DNA of 64,000 bases from positions 355,501-419,500 of the forward strand of contig JBAMDO010000043.1 of the NCBI GenBank assembly GCA_037074765.1, given 5' to 3'. This document shows, in pieces, positions 1-11,000 of this stretch. Under the pieces are notes generated by a model. The model was not told where the DNA came from, ran no database searches, and saw only the letters and a list, made by a program, of their open reading frames with translations. A program made the position numbers and the translations under genes. Numbering within the stretch: position 1 is the first letter of the stretch; each line of letters begins with the position of its first letter. The DNA comes from Mansonella perstans. Lineage: Eukaryota > Nematoda > Chromadorea > Rhabditida > Onchocercidae.

Positions 1-558
1 AATAAGAGAGGAAAACTGTGCTAGGAACCGTATACGTTGAGTAAATGCTTCAGCTAATTTTCTTTGCTAAAAAAGATATGAGTAGTGAGATACTAAAATT
101 TTAGCTTAAAATATCTAAAGATCATAAAAACAATAATACTGTTCTTCTTGAAATAAAATGTTCCAGCTAATTAAGAAATAGGTACAGCGAGATAAGAGCA
201 TGAAAAAAGAAAACAACATCTATAAACGACAATTTGTAAATAAATAACCTAATCACATTCCGTTACTTCAATATTAAAAACCAGTGAGATAAAAACTATG
301 AAAGGTCCACTTATACAAAAGTGAGATTTTCATGAAAGTGAATGGAGTCAAATACACTACTAACTACAAAACATAATATACAGTAATGCTTGGACCGATG
401 GGACAATTAAACTATTTCGAAAGGCACTTTACAAACACCCTGTGATTTTAAATGGAACAGTGAATAATGAATGGCAATAAATGGCAAGAGCTGCTGGGGA
501 ATCATCACTTATTCTCCATTTTAAAAGTAGCTGCAGAAATATTAATACAATATATAAA
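1..558. other. 3' flank of the ERp44 gene, no gene seen
   Basis: AT-rich sequence downstream of the minus-strand ERp44 stop codon. It should contain that gene's 3' UTR, but I see no unambiguous AATAAA on the minus strand and no convincing ORF on either strand. Confidence 0.4.
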
Positions 559-3461
559 CTACAGTTCAGTTTTCCTTAATAAAGAATAGCGATTTTCTGA
601 AGGTTTCAGTTCCTTGAAAACCGAAGAAGGAGGTGCTGCAAATGACGTTGCAGCCGGTGGTTTTGCGTCATTTTCAGCAAGCGTTTCAAGTTTTTTCATA
701 GCCGATTTCTGCAGATCTATCATTTCCTGATCCATTTTTTCGTGAAACTCCTTATGCAATTTTCCAGAATGCAGGTCGAGAACAAACTGAAAGAGAAGCT
801 TCTAAGATAGTTCCAAGTCTAATGCATCAATTCCATGGAAGGCGTATTAGATACATAACAAACAACGAAAGTGTATGAACGAGAGACTAAAAATAATTGA
901 TGACTGTGAGACAAAAAGTATACAATAGTCTCAAGGAAAACATACCTGCCGAAGCTTTCCAGGAATATATAATTCATTCATATTGTCAAACAAAAACATA
1001 TGTTGAAACGAATCGATAGCTAAAACTGGCAAATCATCTTTGGTTTTACCTAAATGTTTTAACGGGTGTGCAAATTTATGACCATCTGCCAGTAAAGCAT
1101 TGACTGCATTTTTTTGATCATAAAGTTCACGCATTACCTGCAAACGAAAATGTTTAATGAGTGTACGTTAAGTATACTCAAAAAAGTGCTCGCTCGAAAG
1201 AAGCGACGGACTTGGATTATAAACCTCGCTTATTCAGATATGAAGTATTGAAAAACCTCAAATCTCTCCACTTACCAAAGAAAAGTATCATTAGATACAA
1301 TTTACCAATTCAGTGAACTTTTTGTCGCTTTCTTTGTCTCCAGGATTTCTGAAGAAAAGTAAGAATGGCAGACCTTCTTCCGTCAGCTCCTCAACATTTT
1401 CAAATGTGACTTCTCGTACGAGCGGTATACACTTATCTGTAAGCCACTGCTTTATATAATTGTAGTCCGTAAAATTGCCCGTGAACTGCAATAAATTTTC
1501 AATGCATATAATTCATAATGTTTGCAGAACTTCTGAATTCATAACATATTTAAAGTAGTTTTAAAAATTCTACTTTTTTTTAAAGAATTTTAGGAAACTT
1601 TAACTTTTTTAAGAATTTAAAACACTTTTAAGAATCTTTAATAACTGAAAATTCTTATCACTCACGACCAAACTGCGTCGAAAGTAATTATTATAATCTC
1701 TTTGAAATGGAACTTCAAAATTATCAACCTTCTGTTCATCTTCCGTATCTGGATCTCGGAAATGCATCATGCTGCCACTTACAGTTTTTAAATTTTCGTC
1801 AACGCTAACCCAAAAAGCACAATCTTCGCGCAAAATAGTAGCAATCTTCTATAAATCCCAAAATGGAAATCGTAAGAACTGCTTAAAAACTGATACAAGA
1901 AATAACCTGCAGCCGCTAAAAACGTAACCTGGAAACTTCGATATTCATCGGTATTTTTGTCTGCAAAATAAGCAATCACATTTCTCTTAGATTTGTCCAT
2001 TTGCTGTTCCAGGTCTTTTTTATCAACAAAATCTTGTATGCTGGATGAGAGCTGCTGTTTAACAAACGCTGTGAGTGCTTCAACTGAGCGCGTAGATCTA
2101 GTAATTAAGTGAAACGAATTTTTTATACCGAAAGTAAAGAATTTTGAAGAACTCATGTCCGTAAACATGTAAGTAGTATGTATCAAGCAATATAACGTAA
2201 TGTAATGGAAATTACCTGTACTCTTTGTTTGCTAATTCGCCATTGATAAAAACTTTCATCGTTGGGTATTTACTGACAGAGTACTTATCAGCAATTTTTG
2301 ACTGTAAACAACCTAAGCATCACCAAAAAGCATTTCTATCACATGCAATTTTTTTTTTAAAAAAAAAAGAGACTGGGTCGCTTATTTTTCTTTCATTTAT
2401 TTTTTCATAATTTTACTCTGTGAGTCGAATCTTAAAAGAAAGAGATCAATTAACTTCGTCAATTAAGACTTTACTTGTTCGACACTATCCACAAGAGCCC
2501 AAATTACATTTGCCGTAGGGTTCTCTTGAGCAAATATTGAAGCAGCTTCCTCAAAGATTGGTTTAAGCCGACGACTAAACGGGCACCAATCAGCACAAAA
2601 CGCAACAAATACGACCTAAAACCATGTCAAAACATATTAGTTACCAATAATGATTGTATTACTTGAACATAAGCAGTCTGATAAGAACGAGACTGGATCA
2701 CTCATTTTTCTTTCATTTATTTTTTCATAATTTTACTCTGTGAGTCGAATCTTTAATACTTTAAATCCAAGAATACGAACTTTTTCTAATCATCAATATA
2801 CTATCCACAAATACTACACAATTTTAGTAAAACATCCATATAAGAACTAAAATAACAGGCAATGATCGGTTCCTAAGTTATAAAGTTTTAGGACTCAGTG
2901 TGAAAGAAGAGAACAAAAAAGGGTCAAAATACTTCCGTTACTGAACCTGAGCATAAATAACATAAACATTCATTACATGAGCATAAACTCATACTCCTAG
3001 AGTTGGTCAAAAGTAATAGTCATGTAGGTTATGGTAAAGTAATAGTCGGTTACCATAACCGAACTCTTTATGGGTCAAACATATCTTCTTAATATTTTCA
3101 TTTCCGAATTCATTTTAAATGGTCATAATAAAATGCACAAACAAAATATACATTATTCTTCATACTATATTTAGTAATATCTAACGTATCAGTGATAAAG
3201 TTCCATCCCAAACGAAATTGTTTGTTTGGCACATTAGCTAATTTTTTTCGTTTTACAAACATTTCTTGCATCTCTCTATGTTGTTACTAAATTTGCAGAG
3301 AGAATTTCAAAGAATCCTGAAATTGAAATTATAGAGTTCTGTACCTGAGCACTTTTGATAATACCATCATGATTGTCCATATTCAGCCAAATGACATTCG
3401 TTAACACAGGTGGCAAAGATAAAATTATCAGCAACAACCAATAACTTATCATTCTATACAT
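559..3461 (-). CDS. ERP44: ERp44 orthologue, ER thioredoxin-family retention chaperone, complete, 8 exons
   Basis: Exons (minus, 5' to 3'): 3345-3461, 2475-2615, 2216-2301, 1929-2097, 1666-1848, 1306-1485, 946-1137, 559-786. All phases agree, giving about 431 aa (human about 406). Residues 1-22 form a hydrophobic signal peptide (YWLLLIILSLPP). The first thioredoxin domain carries CADWCPFS at residues 46-53, aligning with the single-cysteine CRFS site of ERp44. Later exons contain DRSKRN-like (DKSKRNVIAYF), CIPLVREVTFEN with EELTEEGLPFL, AIDSFQHM and IPGKLRQ blocks, all diagnostic of ERp44 rather than other PDIs. The C-terminus reads SENRYSLLRKTEL, an ER-retrieval signal (KTEL; RDEL in human). 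Known role: pH-dependent retrieval of Ero1, ERAP1 and unassembled disulfide-linked clients from Golgi to ER. Start is the first ATG; a second in-frame ATG lies three codons on. Confidence 0.95.
2371..2433. repeat. 63-bp direct repeat, copy 1 (ERp44 intron)
   Basis: Begins gactgggtcgcttatttttc and ends gtgagtcgaatctt. It matches 2691-2753 with only three substitutions. This copy lies in the intron between exons 2 and 3 of the ERp44 gene. Confidence 0.9.
2691..2753. repeat. 63-bp direct repeat, copy 2 (ERp44 intron)
   Basis: Begins gactggatcactcatttttc. It is about 95% identical to 2371-2433 in the same orientation, 320 bp away, and sits in the intron between exons 1 and 2. The two copies therefore flank exon 2. 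No terminal inverted repeats were seen. Confidence 0.9.
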
Positions 3462-3864
3462 GAGGATTTATGTTACCTTAAAATCATTCCTATTTTATCG
3501 AATTTAAGCAGATTATAATGAAGTTAGAGAATCACGGACATCAATTAACTAAGATGGTAGTAATATTTCGAAAAATTTTCAATTTCCATTAATTCATTAC
3601 TTCTATCCTATTTTCATTAATTCCTAAATGACTCGGAAGTATTACTATCATTCAACTTTTAAAAGTGTAAATATTTCAATTAAAACATAAAATTTGTTGA
3701 AGAATAAAAATTAGAGAAACACAAAATATATGCGTTGCACAAAATAACACTGACATCCCTAAAAGTTAGTGTCGATTTTTGTGTCGTTTGTGTCGACTTT
3801 TTTTTTTTTTTTTTCTTTTTTTTTTTTTTGTCATTTCTGATCGATTTTACCGAATAAAAATGAA

Positions 3865-4286
3865 GTGCACACGGGAAATCAGAAATATTTCACAAAAAAA
3901 AAAAATTCCGTGAACAAATATGCGTATCGCTCCTACCCAATTCCTGCAATCATCATTCGCAACTCGTACCATCACGGATTCCAAGAAACTGAATACATTG
4001 GGCAACGACTCACGCACGCATTGTCCATTTTCTCACCTTGTATTCCTTCTTATCCATTACAGCTGGTCAGTTTACTCCTCGACTCTTCGCCGTTTTCGCA
4101 TGCTCTGTCTTCCACAAATTTCTGTGCTATTTTCGTACATATCATTCTATGATGTTTTCTTCTAATGTTCAGATATATTTTATTTCATTTTCATTTTCAA
4201 CAGGACACTTATTGGTCAGAATTAACTTAGGTCAGATTGGATTGGATCATGTTGATCTGTTGCAAATAGATGATAGTTACAATTAG
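3865..4286 (+). CDS. Possible exons of an unrecognised plus-strand gene
   Basis: Open frames overlap here with slightly higher GC than the flanks. A polypyrimidine-CAG acceptor at about 4173-4182 opens a short frame (HLLVRINLGQIGLDHVDLLQ) ending in a stop at 4284-4286. The upstream part (3865-4070) is open in two plus frames and has a GTCAGT donor near 4065. I recognise no domain and cannot choose the frame. It may be linked to the ORFs at 4329-4508 and 4605-4799, or be noncoding. Confidence 0.2.
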
Positions 4287-4328
4287 CATGATTTGAGAAA
4301 TCATTGAACAACGATAAGTGAATTTATT

Positions 4329-4508
4329 ATGGAGAGAAACTGCTATGAGATTGCAAAACAAGCTTTGATTTTTCTGAAGAATAGAATTAGGGATAAAGTA
4401 GATAATAATATTGTGCAGAATTTCTTGATTTGTTTGTTGCTAGAGAAAGAAGCATCGTTGAAAAATTTGTACTTCTATGTGAAATGGATTAGCTTGCATA
4501 AAGTGTAA
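4329..4508 (+). CDS. 59-aa ORF, unknown, possible exon
   Basis: ATG-initiated frame MERNCYEIAKQALIFLKNRI continuing with a charged, helix-prone segment to TAA. Its amino-acid mix (Lys, Glu, Leu, Asn) is more protein-like than random AT-rich ORFs nearby. A GTAAAT donor lies at its very end. Same strand as the ORF ending at 4799. No family recognised. Confidence 0.25.
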   Translation: MERNCYEIAKQALIFLKNRIRDKVDNNIVQNFLICLLLEKEASLKNLYFYVKWISLHKV

Positions 4509-4604
4509 ATTTTAAAAATTTGACCCACCATGGAGAACGGAAAATTCGCTCCTTAGTGAAAACGCATATTTCCAAGGATCCAAATTTTTACATCATAAGC
4601 ATGA

Positions 4605-4799
4605 ATGACTGTTACACTTGTTTATTATAAAGTTTTAGAGCAATATTATCATCTAAATTACATCAAGTTACTAGGTAAATTTGATTGTGCGATATGTCTT
4701 CTCGGATCAACAGTAATCGTTTTACATTCTCCAAAAGAAGAAGAAATTTCTGATATGGCTGATTTAGTTTTCAAAATGATAGATGCAAGTCTTTTTTAA
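4605..4799 (+). CDS. 3' terminal exon of an unrecognised small protein gene
   Basis: Frame reads YHLNYIKLLGKFDCAICLLG followed by a segment with HSPKEEEISDMADLVFKMID and stops at 4797-4799. A TTTTAG acceptor inside the frame near 4639 could start the exon there instead of at the ATG. A canonical AATAAA at 4829-4834, 30 bp after the stop, supports a genuine plus-strand 3' end. The segment would form a mixed alpha/beta fold, but I cannot assign a family. Upstream exons probably lie in 3.86-4.51 kb; I found no phase-consistent join. Confidence 0.4.
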   Translation: MTVTLVYYKVLEQYYHLNYIKLLGKFDCAICLLGSTVIVLHSPKEEEISDMADLVFKMIDASLF

Positions 4800-4828
4800 T
4801 TCATAAATTTTTTATTTTAAAGGAATGA

Positions 4829-4834
4829 AATAAA
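4829..4834 (+). promoter_or_regulatory. AATAAA polyadenylation signal
   Basis: Canonical hexamer 30 bp downstream of the stop codon at 4797-4799 on the plus strand, the spacing expected for a compact nematode 3' UTR. Confidence 0.5.
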
Positions 4835-4839
4835 GTTGA

Positions 4840-6203
4840 AAATGTTTAAAATGATTGAAACATCATTTGCATGCGTATTTTTTCTCTTCTCAAACGAAAC
4901 ATCAACGAGTAGTAACGTGTGATGTAGGTATGCTTACATCAAACTAATATAATTTTCAAGCAGGAATTAAATTGATGAACTACTGGCAACCGAAACAGTA
5001 TACAGAATGAATGGGAGTGGGTTGGCACATTTTTCTTCATGTCTTGCATTTGTATGGATCATCAAAAAAAAGACCAACTGTTTTTGATGAATTCTTGAAC
5101 AATTAAAAGCAAAAAAGCATTGATTAATAATATAGTGATAGACAAATAGAATGAATATTTTACGAATACATGCTGTAAATTTTGTGTACTTTGTATAGTT
5201 CACCGTATGCCTTCACCATTTGATAGAACGCAAGAAGGTAATTTCAAAAGAATTAATAGTATTTGAGTGAAATAAAATAAAGGAAATGATACAATGTTTC
5301 ATTTTTTCAGCAAATTGATTTTGAGCTAATCACTGCATCATACCCAACATCATATCCAGTATGTTCATTTGTGTGTGCATGTGTGTATGTGAACACTATT
5401 TGTTATTAGATTGATAAAAAATGTTCTGGACGGGATTAATATGTTCTTTAGTACCGATGATTAGCACATTACATAACAACGGCTTCACATTGCAGTATTT
5501 ATCATGATCTCTGAAACTATTGCTTGTCAAAGACTGCTTTATAATGTGATATCCTTTCAACGATTTCAAAATTTGCTTTTTCTTTTTCCACTTTGTTCTA
5601 AGTCTTTGATTTCTGCCTTTTTTTTTTTTTTTTTTTTCTCTCAGCAAATAGTTTAATTTGGTTAGTTGCATTTGGCTGCATTTTCCTAGTACTTTAATTA
5701 CAAGCAGTGAATAGTCTAACTAGCAGATGAATGAGGCGAAACGAACCTAATTTTTCTGCAATACACTCATATATGTTTAAAATTTCATTATTATAGGGAA
5801 AATTAATGTTGATTGGCTAAATAATCATAGTGGTTTTGATGTTTACATGTTATAATTTTGAAATAAACCATAAAACTTCATTCTTTCAGTAGCATGCTTT
5901 TCAAAGATCTTACTTTTACAGCTGTGATAGTTAAATAGTATTAACAATGAGTCTTATTTTTTGGGGCATAACTAACAAGATCTGATTGCCGCATATGATG
6001 CATAATTTTATTATAATAATACTAAATAGTATATATAAAAATGGCTTTATTTTCTTCCTTGCACAGTATCGTTTAATTAATACAATGCATGGAAACATGA
6101 ATGAGTTGTGAATGGAGACATTTCTCTCAAGACAAAATGCTCTCAATAACAAAGTGCTATTGCATTAACGTTGTGACAAACAATGATTAAGTAAAGACTA
6201 AAT
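4840..6203. other. Intergenic, no gene seen
   Basis: AT-rich spacer between the plus-strand ORF cluster and the 3' end of B9D2. It holds a T20 run near 5618-5637 and a short GT-rich stretch near 5370. The small open frames show no coding signature or plausible splice partners. Confidence 0.4.
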
Positions 6204-7365
6204 TCAACATTGAATTCCGAAACGATCAAAATTCTTGGTTATTACTGAAATACGCAATCTAACAACACCCATGGATACAGTACGCAATCTTGAATGATCA
6301 TCAAGTCGTGTTGAAATTTCAGTGCTTAACTGCAAACCACCGCCAACAAAGTAATGCATCATTTCTTCACGTAAACCACCTTTCGGCCTCCATGTATAAC
6401 ATTTCATCTGTACTTAGTAAAAACTAATTTAATTAACTAAATCAATTAATGATTGCAAACCAATTGCGAAGGACCGAAATTTATAGTTGCTTGGAAATAG
6501 CTTAATCAATACAAATAATAATCATTTTTCATAATGATGTCAACAAAGAAATTACTTGATGTTCACCAGGTGAAGCTGGCAAATAAATTGATCCATAACC
6601 ATATAGTTCTTGGCGACCAAATTCGTCATAATGCCAAATTTGTAGACTAATTGAAGGCCATCCTAAACGTAAACAATATTTTGAGTTAACCTTTTCTTTA
6701 CTTTAAAGCCGCTATTTTAAGATTTTCGATTACGCCTAATTGCACATTCTACGTTAGAAAGAACTACAAATGATGAACATAGCTTAGATTTGACAAGTCG
6801 AAGAAAACGTAAAATCTCAAGTATGAAAAGATTTTGAACTTTAAGATGTCAATTATTTTGAAAAACCATTTGGAGATCATCCTGAAACCATCTTAAACAA
6901 AAATTGCTTCGGGAATCATTCCTATAACAATTTCTATTTTATGATAAAGTCAAGCTGACCTTGTATGGTTTTGGTAACAAGATGTATATCCAACGGATGT
7001 GAAAAGTATGCGTAATCTCCGCATTCAGATAAGTCCGTCTGAGTTTGTCCTTTGCTCACACCTTCTATGACACGCCATCCACCACCTAAACATTATTTTT
7101 AACACTGCACATTTAGCTATCTATGCTCGATCTTTTTGCTGAAATACTGGCGAAATAGAAAAGATCGAAAGAATAATCGAAATTTCGATGATAAGATAGG
7201 GAACTACTCCCGCCTTTTTTGCAATAATATTCGAAACTGTCCACGAACTCATCTGACTTAAGGGAACAGCAACTCACCAAATCCGAGTTCCCAACGACAA
7301 AAAAGGCGTTGTTCCGGGAATCCAGATGCGCTTTCAATTTCTCCAATAATATGAACCTCAGCCAT
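6204..7365 (-). CDS. B9D2: B9D2 / MKSR-2, B9-domain ciliary transition-zone protein, complete
   Basis: Four exons: 7278-7365, 6960-7085, 6556-6662, 6204-6407, with phases fully consistent, 174 aa (human about 175). It starts [20 protein letters not shown], then LFCRWELGF and a GGGW turn, [16 protein letters not shown], the B9 core [42 protein letters not shown], and ends LLRNFDRYG-like ([12 protein letters not shown]). This tracks B9D2 end to end rather than B9D1 or MKS1. Known role: B9D2 works with B9D1 and MKS1 in the MKS module gating the ciliary transition zone; in nematodes this means sensory neuron cilia. No signal peptide or TM segment, as expected. The 6407 boundary (CAG/ATG) is a splice acceptor, not the start. 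Confidence 0.96.
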
Positions 7366-8007
7366 TCACTCGTCCGACACCATTCCATCCTGCTTTTTTT
7401 CATCTTATCGGCTTTACTGTTGCCATGGAAATAACACGGACTGCAGTTCAATTGCTTTCATTTGTTTCACTTTTATCATGAAAACAGCTTAACAACTCTC
7501 GAAATTCATTCCTGAGTGCTATAATTTCAATTTCTTTTTCTTTTTCAATTTTCTACTGGTCAACAATGAATTCTTCCTTCAGTCAATTGTCTTCATTCAA
7601 CTTCCTAGTTAGCCGCCACAAGCTATCCCACCTTTCAAGTTTACATGAAGCTCATAAAACTCTCAGTCTTATGAATTACGTTTCTACAAACAAAGTACTA
7701 TGCGAAAACATGCAAAACACGGTCATCATCTTTTAAAACGCATTTTATTTGTGTAAAAAACGATATTACTGTTAACGGAGCAGCAGAAGATACGAAAAAT
7801 ATTCACTAGAATAATTATCTCTATCAACAAAAATATTAATGACAACAGAAGCAACATGTCAAGGTAAGAATTTCTGAACACATGAAAGATGTACACATGC
7901 TTTTCTGAACAACTGAAAATTTTCAAAAAGTGGTCTATGTATAAAAGCGATGACAACACCTCGAATGTACCACTCGGCATATTTTATCTGGATATATTAA
8001 TAAGTTG
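7366..8007. other. Short intergenic region
   Basis: Spacer between the 5' end of B9D2 and the 3' end of the long claudin-like gene, both minus strand. A hydrophobic 84-aa minus frame at 7726-7980 begins 28 bp after the upstream stop, but it is Ile/Leu/Phe-rich as expected from AT bias, so I treat it as 3' UTR or noise. Confidence 0.4.
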
Positions 8008-11000
8008 CTAAACAGTAGTGATACTGCTCTTTTTTGTTTCAGTTGAGCCATTACTAGAATTATTTACTGGAAGTAACGGTGTTATTCCGCTGTTCATGAA
8101 TAAATTCAAACACAACTGTGTTTCATTCTGCAGGCTTGTACTCTTTGGAGCCATTTTACTATCAAATGTATCCGACGATCCAACAAAACGATCCATTTCA
8201 TCTCCTGAACACCTAAAACAATAACAACTGATTTAAAAGTTTACATAAAAAAGAAATGTATTCAACCAACTAGTCCAAACGCTTCATTATTATGCACCAC
8301 GTAAATCTATTGCGATAGATTAGTAGTAAAGCAAAAAATGCTAATCGTACTAATATCATCATCAGGCAGAAAAAACTCTTCGTCGAGTGACTCATGACAG
8401 AAAAAATTCATTTAATCCCATGAATCGCCTAGCAATAATCGATGATGGAGTCGTCAAATAGTTTCAAATAGATTCCGAAAACAGGTGATTTAAAATATCA
8501 GGTCTTGCAACTATTCTTGAAATGCGATGAAATTTAGTCATGTATCCTACTAAGAAGCCTGAAGATAGCACAACTAACATATAAAGGGCGGGAATAACAT
8601 TCCATGTAGTCTGTATGTCTCAGTTTTGTGACAAGTTAATTTTTGATATTTTTCTCTTGTTCACCATGAATTTATTTAGTGCACTGTATTCTGATGAATT
8701 ATTCGTATGCTCAAAAGCTTCAATGTTTTCATTTTTTTTTTTGATCGGAAAGCCAAATTTTATATAAATTTACAATATTTGACATAACCTCTGTGTACAC
8801 ATATTTATATAAACTTCATTGCAGCAATTTTCTAGCACATTATGAAATTATGACTTTTTTCATTTCACTGTACTGCTGATTTCATTATCCATGTTAAAAT
8901 TGCAAAACATTTCAAGGTTTTCCAAATACCTTTCCCCTTCTCTCCCTGCAAATGTTTCAAGATCGAATGTGTTGATCTTAGCAACGTCCCGAACATCATG
9001 ATCCATTGAGTATCCATTTGAAACATGAAAACTTGTGTTTTGCTCTGCGAAAAAATCTCGCAACTGAGATGTTGATAGGTTCGGTTCCACCAATATTTCG
9101 TCGATGTCATGTCGTGAAGTCATCTAAGATATAAAGAATATACAGCAGATTCATGTGAATAAAGAAGTCTTTGGAAGAAATATTCGGAAAAAAAATCAAC
9201 GAATTTAAACTGACAAATACATTATTTGATGGAGCTAGGAGTCTCTGATGCATATCAGCAGATGCAGACCAATTCACTGGTGCAGTGACCGTTCCAGGAA
9301 CCGAATTCGTAAAAGTTAATCTAAATGAAAAATTATTCAGGTTATCAAGATAATAAAATTTCTGTCATATGTTACAAAATGCATGAGAAAATAAAAGCAA
9401 AATGAACTTAGGGGTTACGGCGGTCGAACAAGGAGGTACATCGTTGATAAGTGTGCTTCGTCCAACATCTCTATCATTTGCTTGTTCTCGCTCTTAAACA
9501 GGTCAGTTATTAAACAGAAAATACAAACAAATGTATCGTAATAGACGCTATTTTAATAGATAATGTAACTAGACAGCAAATTAGACGAAACAGTCTGTAT
9601 AGTTCTCATTGTGACTATCTCTCACTTTGTCTCTGTCATAGTTTGTGGAACATAATTGAACGACAGTTCTAGTAATTAATCAGAAGTTGGATAGCTGATT
9701 TAAAATAATAAAAGTCAAACCAGAGAAAATTGAAATTTTTTTCGCAGAAATCGCAATATTCTTACAACTGTTTGCGTTCTCATAATCATGTGATTTAGCT
9801 ATGTCTGGGATTTGCTCATACACTTTATCATAAACATTGATTGAACTTCCTGAATGGATTCGTTGACTAGGGCTACCTCTGCAAAGACGTAAATCAGCAG
9901 CCAACAACACCCAAATGAGGAAAAAATATAGAAATATAACTTTTGTTATATTATATTTATAAAAGACTATATATATATATATAGAAATATAGAAAAGTTT
10001 TGGTGAAGTAAGTAAAAAACCAACAAAGGAATTGTAATTTCGCCCAATAAACTTTTTTCTGGATAAAAAGTACTTCACAAGAGAAATGCATCAAATAAAT
10101 CACAAAATCGATAAGCATTCCTGACATACATGATTTGATCGAATAATTTGATATTATCAGAGTTTGTTGTGCACACTTTGTTTAACGCTTCCATACTTCT
10201 TGAATTTCGGGTGGACTCAGTCGGTAAATATTCATACGTCAAATCATCATCGCTTAATCGTCGATTTGCATTTGATATCGTTGAAGGCTGTTTTGATGAC
10301 GCTTTCAAAATTGACTGCAATAAAAAATAGACATTCCACACAAAAAGTTGTGCAATCACTGGATATTTCTAAAATTATAATAACTGAAAGGAACCGCGTG
10401 ATATGGGTAAATGATTGAAATATTTGCTTTGCAGATTTTAATCACAGTTTTTAGTTTCAAATTAAGATTTCTGCACGAGCTCGCTGTAAAAATTCTTAAA
10501 CTCGCAGAAAGCCAAATCTTTGCAATATCTGTTGAGAAATAGTGTATGAACTTAACTCCGACCTATAATTTCTTAGATTGTGAGCATTATTAAAATAAGG
10601 CAGTCTGCAGCACAAGAACATGAGAGATCGCTGTTTTAACAAAAAAAAAAAAAATTCTCTATCCTAAAAGAAGCAGTCATTAAGTTCAAGTTAAAAAAAT
10701 TATAACCTTTGGAACTGGAAATGAGTGCGGCTGTAATATTTTTGCTGTTGAGGAAAGCGTTTCGGAAGCAGTGTTTGAGTTTAATTGATCCATACTGGTG
10801 AATAAATTAGATATAGATTTTGTGGTTTTATTTCCCAGCGGACTATGCTGGCTCTTCCTCGATTGCTTCTTGAAATTTAGTACCGATATTGCATGTTTGA
10901 AATGGCAAATCCTATCTTTATTCGAGAGGACAAACCTTCATAATTGGAAAAATACAGCTAAGTAGTGATATCAACCGATGATGCATGCCAACAAGCTGTT

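Noticed and set aside
1788..2186. 132-codon minus ORF
   Set aside because: Only its 1929-2097 part is ERp44 exon 4; the remainder is intron read-through.
10148..10418. Two plus-strand ORFs
   Set aside because: They lie antisense to exon 9 of the long claudin-like gene and show no domain.
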